A stretch of 33,646 bases of DNA from Thermotogota bacterium (GTDB lineage: Bacteria; Thermotogota; Thermotogae; Thermotogales; Thermotogaceae): positions 1 to 33,646 of the forward strand of contig JAUQPE010000025.1 in the NCBI GenBank assembly GCA_030550515.1. The letters are read 5' to 3'. The position numbers were made by a program, and so were the translations under genes. Below the pieces are notes generated by a model. That model made no database searches. It was given only the letters and a program-made list of their open reading frames with translations, and was not told the DNA's origin. How positions within the stretch are numbered: position 1 is the stretch's first letter; each line of letters starts with the position of its first letter. This document shows, in pieces, positions 26,499-33,646 of this stretch.

Positions 26499-27460
26499 CA
26501 GCCCTTCTCGAAGTGAGGGATCTGAGCACTTACTTCTTCTTGTCTGAGGGTATTGTCAAAGCTGTGGACGAGGTCTCTTTCACTTTGAATTCCAACGAGG
26601 TGTTGGGGATCGTTGGAGAGACTGGCTCTGGAAAATCGGTAACCGTGAAATCCATCATGAGACTCGTGCGCGTTCCGGGCAAGATCGTCAAAGGCCAAGT
26701 GTTGTACAAAGGTCAAAATCTCCTGGAACTTTCCGAGAGAGACATGCAGAAAATCCGGGGAAAAGAGATCGCCATGATCTTCCAAGATCCGATGATGTCT
26801 TTGAATCCACTCTACACGGTGGGCGATCAGTTGATGGAGACCATCGTGTACCACATGGGTTACGATAGAAGGAAAGCTTACATGAGAGCCGTGGAGATGT
26901 TGGAATTGGTGGGCATTCCCGAGCCGGAGAAGAGGATGAACAGCTACCCGTTCGAGTTCTCCGGAGGAATGAGGCAGAGGGTGGTCATCGCCATCGCCCT
27001 TTCCTGTAACCCCAGCGTTTTGATCGCCGACGAACCAACCACCGCGTTGGACGTGACGATACAGGCTCAAATATTGGAACTGATGAAGGAGCTTCAGAGG
27101 GAGTTCAAAACGGGTATGCTCTACATAACGCACAACCTCGGGGTAATCGCATCGATTGCCGATCGTGTGATGGTGATGTATGGGGGAAGACACGTGGAGA
27201 TGGGTCTCACGGATCAGATCTTTTATTCGCCAAAACATCCTTACACCAAGATGCTCCTGAGGAGCGTGCCAAGGGTGGACAAGAGGTTGGAAAAGTTGGA
27301 ATCGATACCAGGTCAACCTCCCAGGATGTTGGACACACCACCAGTCTGTCCGTTCCTTCCGAGGTGTCCAAGAAGGCTCGAGCGATGCTTCAGAGAACTC
27401 CCACAGATGGTCGAGGTGGAACCCAACCACTTCGTGAGGTGTTTCAACCCGATGGATTGA
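26495..27460 (+). CDS. Oligopeptide ABC transporter ATP-binding protein, DppD/OppD type (second copy)
   Basis: A 321-residue paralogue of the first DppD-type protein. Walker A is GETGSGKS (41-48), the Q-loop FQDPMMSLNP, the signature FSGGMRQR, Walker [13 protein letters not shown], and the switch histidine is in ITHNLG, with Asn where the first copy has Asp. The C-terminal CPFLPRCPRRLERC motif replaces HPRC. With two DppD-like and one DppF-like ATPase for a single permease pair, it may replace the first copy in an alternative complex or belong to another permease. The ATG overlaps the previous stop by 4 nt. Confidence 0.93.
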   Translation: MTALLEVRDLSTYFFLSEGIVKAVDEVSFTLNSNEVLGIVGETGSGKSVTVKSIMRLVRVPGKIVKGQVLYKGQNLLELSERDMQKIRGKEIAMIFQDPMMSLNPLYTVGDQLMETIVYHMGYDRRKAYMRAVEMLELVGIPEPEKRMNSYPFEFSGGMRQRVVIAIALSCNPSVLIADEPTTALDVTIQAQILELMKELQREFKTGMLYITHNLGVIASIADRVMVMYGGRHVEMGLTDQIFYSPKHPYTKMLLRSVPRVDKRLEKLESIPGQPPRMLDTPPVCPFLPRCPRRLERCFRELPQMVEVEPNHFVRCFNPMD

Positions 27461-27475
27461 CGGGGAGGTGGTGGG

Positions 27476-28336
27476 ATGGAGATCGAGAAGGTCTCGGCCT
27501 TCCAGAGAAACGAGATAACGGAGTACCACGTTTACAAGAGATTGGCCAACTTGGTGAAAGGGAGCAACTCTCAGGTACTCGCATCGATAGCCGAAGAAGA
27601 GAGGAAACACTACGAGAAGCTGAAAGGGATCACGAAGAGAGATGTCAAACCCTCAAGGTGGAAGATCTTTTTCTACTCGCTGACGGCCCTTTTCTTCGGT
27701 CTCACCTTCACGTTGAAGATAATGGAGAAGAACGAAAAAAGTGCCGAAAGAGGTTACCTTGAGTTGCAGAAAGAATTCCCAGAACTTGCGGAGATCATGA
27801 AGGATGAGGAGGAACATGAGGAAAAGATAGCGGAAATGATAGACGAGGAACGCTTGAAATACGTGAGTTCCATGGTGCTCGGTTTGAGCGACGCGCTCGT
27901 GGAACTCACGGGGGCGTTGGCCGGCCTCACGTTTGCCTTCCAGAACACCAAGATCGTGGGGCTCTCTGGCTTGATCACGGGTATCGCCGCAGCCTTTTCG
28001 ATGGCGGTGTCGGAGTACCTGTCACAGAAATCCGAGATTCACGGGAACACAAAGCCCTTGAAGGCGGCTCTCTACACGGGTCTTACCTACATCGTGACCG
28101 TTTCGATACTAGTCCTTCCCTTCCTGATAGTTTCCGATCGGCCGTTCTTCTCTCTCATCCTGTCGCTCCTTGGCGCCGTTCTGATAGTCTTTTTCTTCAC
28201 GTATTACGTGTCGATTGTCAGGGACGAAGACTTCAAGAAGCGTTTCTTGGAGATGATCTTGTTGTGTTTTGGTGTTGCCGCTTTTTCCTTCTTCGTGGGT
28301 TTTCTGGTGAGGAGGATCTTTGGAATAGAGATCTGA
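27476..28336 (+). CDS. Ferritin-like diiron domain fused to VIT1/CCC1 iron transporter domain
   Basis: A 286-residue membrane protein. The N-terminal rubrerythrin-like part (1 to about 128) has Glu residues at about 13 and 42 with ExxH (EERKH, 42-45) and a second ExxH in EEEHEE (111-114), as for a diiron centre. A hydrophobic stretch at 64-81 interrupts it. The C-terminal part is a VIT1/CCC1 domain: GLSDALVELTGALAG (136-150) and GLITGIAAAFSMAVSEYLSQKSE, then three more helices. Related fusions (MbfA) export iron or protect against peroxide. GGGGAGGTG lies upstream of the ATG. It follows the last ATPase gene by 15 nt. Confidence 0.9.
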   Translation: MEIEKVSAFQRNEITEYHVYKRLANLVKGSNSQVLASIAEEERKHYEKLKGITKRDVKPSRWKIFFYSLTALFFGLTFTLKIMEKNEKSAERGYLELQKEFPELAEIMKDEEEHEEKIAEMIDEERLKYVSSMVLGLSDALVELTGALAGLTFAFQNTKIVGLSGLITGIAAAFSMAVSEYLSQKSEIHGNTKPLKAALYTGLTYIVTVSILVLPFLIVSDRPFFSLILSLLGAVLIVFFFTYYVSIVRDEDFKKRFLEMILLCFGVAAFSFFVGFLVRRIFGIEI

Positions 28337-28358
28337 TGTTTTCATCGAGGTGTTCGAA

Positions 28359-28928
28359 GTGAACTGGGAGGAAATCGTCTTCTGCGTTGTGGATACGGAA
28401 ACCACGGGGACGGATCCCTTTTCTGGGGACAGGATCATCGAGATCGCAGCGGTCCCTGTGTACAAAGGGAAGATATACCTCGCCAAGTCCTTTCACTCCT
28501 TGGTGAATTCCCACGTGAGGGTACCGGCCCTCATCCAGAAAATTCACGGAATCAGCAACGATGAGATCGAGAGCGCTCCAGACATGAAAGAAGTCTACGA
28601 AAGTTTCAGGGAGTACGTGAAAGATACAGTGCTTGTGTTTCATAACGCCGAATTTGATCTCACGTTCCTGGACATGATGGCGAAGGACACGGGGAACTTT
28701 CCACTGGAGAACCCTTACGTGGACACACTGGACCTTTCGAGGGAGCTCTTTGGAAAGGCGCATTCCCTGAAATGGTTGTGCGAAAAGTTGAAGATCAAGG
28801 GGGATGTGAAACATCGCGCCCTGGAAGACGCCCACTTGACGGCCAAGGTGTTCCTGAGGATGATGAGCTTGTTGGGTGAGGAGAACATAGAGCAATTCGT
28901 AAAGAGGAAGGGGAGATACCTGTGGTGA
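28359..28928 (+). CDS. DEDDh 3'-5' exonuclease, DNA polymerase III epsilon/PolC type
   Basis: A 189-residue proofreading-type exonuclease. The metal-binding acidic residues are Asp12 and Glu14 in VVDTETTGT, Asp100 in HNAEFDLTFLD, and His152 with Asp157 in HRALEDAH, the DEDDh set. The domain fills the whole protein, so it is a free-standing nuclease and not part of a PolC. The GTG at 28359 is preferred over a GTG at 28350 because GAGGTG lies exactly 6 nt before it. The end overlaps the PhoH-like gene by 7 nt. It may act in replication proofreading or repair; its partner is not visible. Confidence 0.9.
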   Translation: MNWEEIVFCVVDTETTGTDPFSGDRIIEIAAVPVYKGKIYLAKSFHSLVNSHVRVPALIQKIHGISNDEIESAPDMKEVYESFREYVKDTVLVFHNAEFDLTFLDMMAKDTGNFPLENPYVDTLDLSRELFGKAHSLKWLCEKLKIKGDVKHRALEDAHLTAKVFLRMMSLLGEENIEQFVKRKGRYLW

Positions 28929-30178
28929 AGAACTACGTCTTGGACACGAACGTTTTGATCCACGATCCGGATTCGATCTTCGCTTTCGAGGACAACAACG
29001 TGATCATACCCTTGCCGGTGCTCGAGGAGCTGGACAAGCTCAAAAGAGAACACGGAAGCGTTGGCAAGAGCGCGCGAGAGGTTATCAGAAAGCTGGATGA
29101 GCTCAGAAACAGGGGAAACTTGAGAAAAGGGGTTCCTTTGAGTAACGGTGGCACGTTGAGGGTTCACGTCGTGAACGTGGACGTCAAGGAAGCCCCAAGG
29201 TTTCTGCACGAAAGGCTCATGGACAACATCATACTCCTCTACGTGATAGACCTCATGAACAAAGAGAGGATTCCCACCATCCTGGTGAGCAAAGACATAA
29301 ACTTGAGGGTGAAGGCGGACTCTCTGGGGATACCCGCTCAGGACTATTTGACGGACAGGTCAGAACTCGAGCTCATGCCGAAAGGTTACGTGGAGTTTGC
29401 GGACGAGGAGTTGAAGAAGAAGCTCGTGGAAGAGGGTGTCGTGGAGAGGAGGCTCGACGTTCCAGACAACTTCTACCTGGATTTGGGAGGGGTCTACGCG
29501 AAGTACAGGGACGGTAAGGTCTTCAAAGTCGTGCCGCAGGAAGTCATGGGGATATACCCCAGGAACCGCGAGCAGATCTTCGCGTTGGATGCCCTTTTGG
29601 ACGACGAGACCCCACTCGTGATTTTGGTGGGTATAGCGGGCACCGGCAAAACCCTACTGGCACTCGCCAGTGGGTTGTACAAGGTGCTGATAGAGAAGCG
29701 CTACAAGAGGTTGATCGTTACTCGACCAACTGTGCCGGTTGGCAGGGACATAGGATACCTTCCAGGTGAGTTGGAGAAGAAGATGAGGCCGTGGTTGCAA
29801 CCGATCTTGGACAACCTCGAACTCATCGCCTCCCTCACCAACTTGAACGTGAAGGAATTGGAAAAAAAAGAAGTCCTCGAGGTTGAAGCGCTCTCCTTCA
29901 TAAGGGGAAGGTCCATACCGAAACAGTTCATGATCATAGATGAAGCGCAAAACCTCACCCCGCACGAGGTGAAGACGATCCTCACCCGCGTGGGGGAGAA
30001 CACGAAGGTGGTCCTGGTGGGAGATCCTTACCAGATCGACACGCCGTACTTGGATAAGGACACCAACGGTCTTGTCTACACTGCCCTCAAACTTTTAGGT
30101 TCGAAACTCTCAGTCGTGTTGAAGCTTGAAAAAGGAGAGAGGTCAAGACTCGCCACCATCGCCGCTGAGCTTCTCTGA
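28922..30178 (+). CDS. PIN-PhoH family ATPase (PhoH2-like)
   Basis: A 418-residue two-domain protein. An N-terminal PIN nuclease domain (1 to about 135) has acidic residues at Asp8 (VLDTNVLI), Glu36, Asp101 (MDN) and Asp125 (SKDIN). The C-terminal PhoH ATPase domain carries VGIAGTGKT (236-244), TRPTVPVG, the Walker B MIIDEAQNL, VLVGDPYQID and the end GERSRLATIAAELL. PhoH2 proteins in mycobacteria are sequence-specific RNA helicase/RNases. The start uses one of two adjacent GTG codons (28922 or 28925). The last 36 nt overlap scpB, which is read convergently. Confidence 0.93.
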   Translation: MVKNYVLDTNVLIHDPDSIFAFEDNNVIIPLPVLEELDKLKREHGSVGKSAREVIRKLDELRNRGNLRKGVPLSNGGTLRVHVVNVDVKEAPRFLHERLMDNIILLYVIDLMNKERIPTILVSKDINLRVKADSLGIPAQDYLTDRSELELMPKGYVEFADEELKKKLVEEGVVERRLDVPDNFYLDLGGVYAKYRDGKVFKVVPQEVMGIYPRNREQIFALDALLDDETPLVILVGIAGTGKTLLALASGLYKVLIEKRYKRLIVTRPTVPVGRDIGYLPGELEKKMRPWLQPILDNLELIASLTNLNVKELEKKEVLEVEALSFIRGRSIPKQFMIIDEAQNLTPHEVKTILTRVGENTKVVLVGDPYQIDTPYLDKDTNGLVYTALKLLGSKLSVVLKLEKGERSRLATIAAELL

Positions 30179-30640
30179 TTTGACGAGCTCTTCCAGCATG
30201 GTACTCTCCAGAAAAGACCTCGTGAGGTGGTAGAGGTACGTCCTCCCCACCCTTTTCTTCCTCACGATCCCCATCTTTTGGAGGGACGAGAGGACGGCGG
30301 AGGAATCTTTCCCCCTGAAGGAGTCCACGTCGTTCTTCGAAAGGGGACCAGAAACCAAAAGCAGAGCGATGACCTCCATCTGTGAGTCGGACAGCTTGTG
30401 GAACTTCCTCTTGGAGACCTTGGAGACGTACTCCACGTATTCCGGCTTCGTGTAGAACCTGTACTTCCCCTCCACTTCCCTCAACGAAACACCGTGAGAG
30501 GGTTTTTCGTATTCTCGTCTCAATTCTTCCAAAATCTGTAGAACGTCATCGATCGAAACGCCGAGCACTTCGGAGATCTTTTCAGCTGATATCCCGTTCG
30601 AAGAGAGCAGAACGGCTTCGACCGCTGCCCTAAGTTCCAT
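30143..30640 (-). CDS. scpB: Segregation and condensation protein B
   Basis: Winged-helix partner of ScpA and SMC in the bacterial condensin that organises the chromosome. The 165-residue protein begins MELRAAVEAVLLSSNGISAEKISEVLG, the ScpB start, then GVSLREVEGKYRFYTKPEY and LSDSQMEVIALLL with GPLSKNDVD, RGKDSSAVLSSLQKMGIV and GRTYLYHLT. It overlaps scpA by 11 nt at its start, and its last 36 nt are shared with the end of the PhoH-like gene on the other strand. smc is not in the window. Confidence 0.95.
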   Translation of the reverse strand: MELRAAVEAVLLSSNGISAEKISEVLGVSIDDVLQILEELRREYEKPSHGVSLREVEGKYRFYTKPEYVEYVSKVSKRKFHKLSDSQMEVIALLLVSGPLSKNDVDSFRGKDSSAVLSSLQKMGIVRKKRVGRTYLYHLTRSFLESTMLEELVKSEKLSGDGGES

Positions 30641-31307
30641 GTTCCTTCCTCCTAACCCTGAAATCCTCCAGAAGTATCAACCTTTCAAGTTTCAGAAGCT
30701 CGAGGATTGCCAGCAGTCTCACGGCCAACTCGTACACGCTCTTGGATCGTGACAGAATTGTGAATACCGACTCTTCCCCTTTGATCTCTTCAAAGATCTC
30801 CTCCATCATCTCCTCCACCGAGAGGGTCTCGCGCGATATCCTATGGACTCTTTCCTTCAACTTTTCCTCCTCCACGATCCTGCCGACAACCCTCGCGAGG
30901 CTTTCCAAATCTTCCAACTCGGAGAAGAAGCGGTTCCTCAGGGTAACCGGCCTTCTCCTGAAGACGTTCTCTTGCTGTCTCATCTTCTCCAACACTTCCT
31001 TGACCTTCGTGTAGAGTTCCACCCTCCTGTACAATTCTTCTTTTTTGCGTTCCATCTCCGTTCTCTCTTCCTCACTCACGCGCGGAAGGAGCGACTTGGA
31101 CTTGAGTTCCATCAAAGTTGAAGCCATTTCCAAAAAGTCCGAGGTGATCCTCACGTCCATCTTTCTCATCCTGTCCAAATATTCCAAGAACTCGTCGGCG
31201 AGTTGTGAAATTGGGATTTCCCTGATGTCCAACTTCTTCTTCCTGACGAGAAAGAGAAGGAGGTCGAGGGGACCTTCGAAGACGGGGAGCTTGAAAACCA
31301 GCTCCAT
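30630..31307 (-). CDS. scpA: Segregation and condensation protein A
   Basis: The kleisin subunit that bridges the SMC heads. The 225-residue protein begins MELVFKLPVFEGPLDLLLFLVRKKKLDIREIPISQL, the defining N-terminal block. DFLEMASTLMELKSKSLLP follows, then a charged coiled middle and the C-terminal winged helix with AVRLLAILELLKLERLILL. The SD TGAGGTGA directly before the ATG includes the stop codon of trpS, so the two are tightly coupled. Confidence 0.96.
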   Translation of the reverse strand: MELVFKLPVFEGPLDLLLFLVRKKKLDIREIPISQLADEFLEYLDRMRKMDVRITSDFLEMASTLMELKSKSLLPRVSEEERTEMERKKEELYRRVELYTKVKEVLEKMRQQENVFRRRPVTLRNRFFSELEDLESLARVVGRIVEEEKLKERVHRISRETLSVEEMMEEIFEEIKGEESVFTILSRSKSVYELAVRLLAILELLKLERLILLEDFRVRRKEHGT

Positions 31308-31316
31308 CCTTTCACC

Positions 31317-32303
31317 TCAAAACATGAGGTTCATGGCCCTTCTGACCTCTTCCATGGTTTTCGCAGCCACCTCTCTCGCCTTTTTGTTCCCCTCGAGTAT
31401 CACGTCTTCCACGTAACGGGGATCTTCGTCTATCTTTCTGAACCTCTCCCAAATGGGAACGAGTTTCTCTCTCATGTGCTTCAAAAGGAGCCTTTTGCAG
31501 TCCACGCAACCTATCTTCGCCGTGGTGCAGCCGTCCCAGATCCACTTGCTCTCTTCCTCACTCACCCCGAAAGCTTCGTGGTATTTCCAAACTGGGCAGT
31601 TTTCGGGGTTGCCAGGGTCTGACCTCCTCTTCCTGGCGGGGTCGGTCACCATGGTGAGGACCATACTCTCAAGTTCCCGTTCACCGATCTCGAGGTTTAT
31701 GACGTTACCGTAACTTTTGCTCATCTTCCTGCCATCCGTTCCCGGGAGCTTGGGTACCTTTGACAAGATGGCCTCCGGCTCTGGGAAAACCTCGGCGTAG
31801 AGGTAGTTGAACCTCCTCGCGATCTCCCTCGTGAGTTCTATGTGGTAAACCTGATCTTCACCGACGGGGACACCTTGGGCTTTGTAGATCAAAATGTCAG
31901 CGGCCTGGAGCACGGGATAGATCAGAAAACCCACGTTCGAGAGATCCTTGTAGTTGAGCTCTTTTTTGATTTCCTTGTAGGTCGGTACGCGCTCCAACCT
32001 GGAAACTGAAACGAACATGCTGAAGAGCAACGCAAGCTCCGCATGTTCTTTGATCGCGGATTGGACGAATATGACGGATTTCTCCGGATCCAAACCGCAG
32101 GCGAGGAATCCCCTCACCACCTCGCGCGTGTATTCTTTCAGCTGGGAGACATCATCGTAGTGCGTGGTCAAAGCGTGCCAGTCAGCGACGAAGTAGAAAC
32201 ACTCGTTGCCCTCTTCCTGAAGTTTGACCCAGTTTTCCAAGGCCCCCACGAGGTGTCCTATGTGAAGTTTTCCAGTCGGTCTCATGCCGCTCAGTATCCT
32301 CAA
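31317..32303 (-). CDS. trpS: Tryptophanyl-tRNA synthetase with iron-sulfur motif
   Basis: Class I synthetase that charges tRNATrp. The 328-residue protein has HIGH at 14-17 (GKLHIGHLVGALENW) and KMSKS at 193-197. The C-terminal anticodon-binding region contains Cys236, Cys259, Cys266 and Cys269, the exact C-x22-C-x6-C-x2-C signature that binds a [4Fe-4S] cluster in T. maritima TrpRS and is thought to help recognise the anticodon. The start is a TTG at 32303 with GGAGGGAT about 5 nt upstream. It heads the trpS-scpA-scpB unit, diverging from the unknown gene before sir2. Confidence 0.97.
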   Translation of the reverse strand: MRILSGMRPTGKLHIGHLVGALENWVKLQEEGNECFYFVADWHALTTHYDDVSQLKEYTREVVRGFLACGLDPEKSVIFVQSAIKEHAELALLFSMFVSVSRLERVPTYKEIKKELNYKDLSNVGFLIYPVLQAADILIYKAQGVPVGEDQVYHIELTREIARRFNYLYAEVFPEPEAILSKVPKLPGTDGRKMSKSYGNVINLEIGERELESMVLTMVTDPARKRRSDPGNPENCPVWKYHEAFGVSEEESKWIWDGCTTAKIGCVDCKRLLLKHMREKLVPIWERFRKIDEDPRYVEDVILEGNKKAREVAAKTMEEVRRAMNLMF

Positions 32304-32364
32304 TTCCTATCCCTCCGTTTTGTGGTAACATTTATTGAACGAAACCAAACGATGGGGTGGTCCT

Positions 32365-32946
32365 GTGAGCACCAAATTCATCTACTTGATCTTGGTGGTG
32401 ATGCTCGTCTTCATGGTGGTCGAGTTTCTATTCGTCACGATAGGAAGAAGAGCTCCTTTTGAAATAGTATACTACAGGAGCAATCTGGAGTACGATTACG
32501 ACGGTAACGCCACCTTCACAACGGTGGTGGGGTTGTACTTCAAGGACGAAAGGAAGAGGGAAGAGTACAAGAACGCATACCTTGAGGCGTCGAAAGAGGG
32601 ACTTGGAAAGTATTTCCAAGACATCAGCAAACAAGTGGGAAGAGAGATCGTACCTTACGACTACACCGTGAAGATGGAGGAAAAGGGTGGCGTTTTGGAA
32701 GTCACCGAGAAGACGTTCCTGAAGGGGGCAGCCGAAGTAAAAGACGGTGTGGTGGACACGGGTATGGGAAACTTGACGATCGGAATGAGCGGGGAGACAG
32801 AGATCGTCGTGAAGATACCAGAGGATGCCGTTTTGATCTCCGCTGTCCCAACCCCCACTGTCCTCGAAGGGAACGTGCTCGTTTGGAGACCAAAAGAGAG
32901 CATACCTTTTCCAAAGGTGACGTTCAGGAAGGGTAGCGAGAGATGA
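32365..32946 (+). CDS. Membrane-anchored protein of unknown function upstream of sir2
   Basis: A 193-residue protein with one N-terminal hydrophobic segment (FIYLILVVMLVFMVVEFLFV, about 4-23) and an outward soluble part of beta character: FEIVYYRSNLEYDYDGNATFTTVVGLYFKDE, a helix EEYKNAYLEASKEGLGKYFQDIS, then strands to IPEDAVLISAVPTPTVLEGNVLVW. It may belong to a Thermotogales-specific DUF (possibly DUF4897), but I cannot confirm this. The GTG at 32365 follows GGGGTGGT. Its stop overlaps the sir2 ATG by 4 nt, so co-expression is likely. The function is unknown. Confidence 0.8.
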   Translation: MSTKFIYLILVVMLVFMVVEFLFVTIGRRAPFEIVYYRSNLEYDYDGNATFTTVVGLYFKDERKREEYKNAYLEASKEGLGKYFQDISKQVGREIVPYDYTVKMEEKGGVLEVTEKTFLKGAAEVKDGVVDTGMGNLTIGMSGETEIVVKIPEDAVLISAVPTPTVLEGNVLVWRPKESIPFPKVTFRKGSER

Positions 32947-33646
32947 GGACGGCCAGCGCGGAAGAGTTCCTGAAACTGCTTCAAGAGTCGGATTCCGCCG
33001 TGGTACTCACCGGGGCTGGGATCAGTACTCCCAGTGGCATCCCGGACTTCAGGGGACCGAGCGGGATTTACAAGAAGTATCCCCCTTACATATTCGACGT
33101 CGACTTCTTCTACTCCAACCCGGAAACCTTCTACAGTTTCGCAAAAGAGGGGATATTCACCATGCTCGAGATGAAACCCAACCTCGCGCACACGCTCCTC
33201 GCCCAACTGGAAGAGAAAGGATTGATCGAGGCAGTCATCACCCAGAACATCGATAGGTTGCACCAGAGGGCTGGTAGCAAGAGGGTCATAGAGTTACACG
33301 GCAACGTCGAGGAGTACTACTGCGCAAGCTGTGGAAAGGCCTACACCGTGCGGGACGTACAACGCAAACTGGAAAACGCCCCTGTACCGCTCTGTGACGA
33401 CTGCGAGGGGTTGATCAGACCGAACATCGTGTTCTTCGGAGAGAGCCTACCCAAAGACGCGCTTGAAGAAGCCATAAGACTGGCTTTGAAAGCCGATCTG
33501 ATGATCGTTGTGGGTTCCTCACTCGTGGTCTACCCGGCTGCGGAGCTTCCCCTGCTCACCTTGAGGAATGGGGGAAAGCTCGTGATAGTCAACCTCGGCG
33601 AGACCGCACAGGATCATCTCGCAACTCTCAAATTCGATCTGGATGT
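32943..33646 (+). CDS. NAD-dependent protein deacylase Sir2 (3' end cut by window)
   Basis: The first 234 codons of a sirtuin very similar to the structurally characterised T. maritima Sir2. It removes acetyl and other acyl groups from lysine, consuming NAD+ and giving O-acetyl-ADP-ribose. The NAD pocket motifs GAGISTPSGIPDFRGPSG and TQNIDRLHQRAG, the catalytic His in VIELHGNVEEYYC, and four zinc Cys (CASC and CDDC) are present, as are VFFGE, VVGSSLVVYPAAELP and IVNLGET. About a dozen residues are missing at the end. The ATG overlaps the preceding stop by 4 nt. Confidence 0.97.
   Translation, partial: MRTASAEEFLKLLQESDSAVVLTGAGISTPSGIPDFRGPSGIYKKYPPYIFDVDFFYSNPETFYSFAKEGIFTMLEMKPNLAHTLLAQLEEKGLIEAVITQNIDRLHQRAGSKRVIELHGNVEEYYCASCGKAYTVRDVQRKLENAPVPLCDDCEGLIRPNIVFFGESLPKDALEEAIRLALKADLMIVVGSSLVVYPAAELPLLTLRNGGKLVIVNLGETAQDHLATLKFDLD

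Noticed and set aside
26390-27610. 406-codon minus-strand frame opposite the second DppD-type gene
   Set aside because: Antisense shadow with His-rich composition and no SD.

Overview
This window comes from a bacterium of the Thermotogales, close to but not identical with Thermotoga maritima. The evidence is gene content and gene order (mnmA, proS-comM, family-4 uracil-DNA glycosylase, DtxR-like regulator, sugar epimerase, RarA-macrodomain fusion, groESL, tmRNA, oligopeptide transporter, trpS, Sir2), a Sir2 protein very close to the Thermotoga enzyme, a tmRNA tag reading ANEPVALAA, a TrpRS with the C-x22-C-x6-C-x2-C iron-sulfur signature known from T. maritima, strong GGAGGTGA-type ribosome binding sites, and frequent TTG/GTG starts. 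Base composition looks more GC-rich than T. maritima, but I did not compute it. Genes are packed tightly, with many 4-nt ATGA/GTGA overlaps and almost no free intergenic space. I see no insertion sequences, CRISPR arrays, prophage or free tRNA genes.

Layout. (1) 1-6668, minus strand: one long run read hslV-hslU-FtsL/DivIC-like-RsmJ-like methyltransferase-miaA-hfq-hflX-fmt-HMA-like small protein-ABC ATPase (cut by the window edge), covering protein quality control, tRNA modification, RNA chaperone and initiator-tRNA formylation. (2) 6737-8739, plus: mnmA and a GAF/fRMsr-like protein. (3) 8761-11579, minus: radical SAM protein, clostripain-family lipoprotein peptidase, DUF4234-like membrane protein and a tiny Cys-rich DUF6485 protein, all translationally coupled. 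(4) 11651-14886, plus: proS-comM, converging on fliJ (minus). (5) 15418-19222, plus: uracil-DNA glycosylase, DtxR/MntR-like regulator, NAD-dependent epimerase, RarA-macrodomain fusion. (6) 19258-21245, minus: groES-groEL behind a CIRCE operator; then tmRNA (minus) with a clear promoter and terminator. (7) 21844-30178, plus: Opp/Dpp-type transporter with two permeases and three ATPases, an unknown membrane-anchored protein, a ferritin-like-VIT1 fusion, a DEDDh exonuclease and a PIN-PhoH ATPase. (8) 30143-32303, minus: trpS-scpA-scpB. (9) 32365-33646, plus: an anchored protein of unknown function and Sir2 (3' end cut).

How the genes fit together. Most of the window is housekeeping: translation and tRNA modification (fmt, miaA, mnmA, proS, trpS, tmRNA), proteostasis (hslVU, groESL, tmRNA), genome maintenance (udg, rarA, comM, scpAB, exonuclease) and uptake (opp cluster). 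Iron or Fe-S chemistry recurs: Cys-rich MnmA, Fe-S UDG, Fe-S TrpRS, the radical SAM protein and the ferritin-VIT1 fusion. The least explained parts are the peptidase/DUF4234/DUF6485 module, the DtxR-like regulator without a canonical metal site, the unknown 168-residue protein between transporter ATPases, and the OppF-type ATPase with a large insertion.
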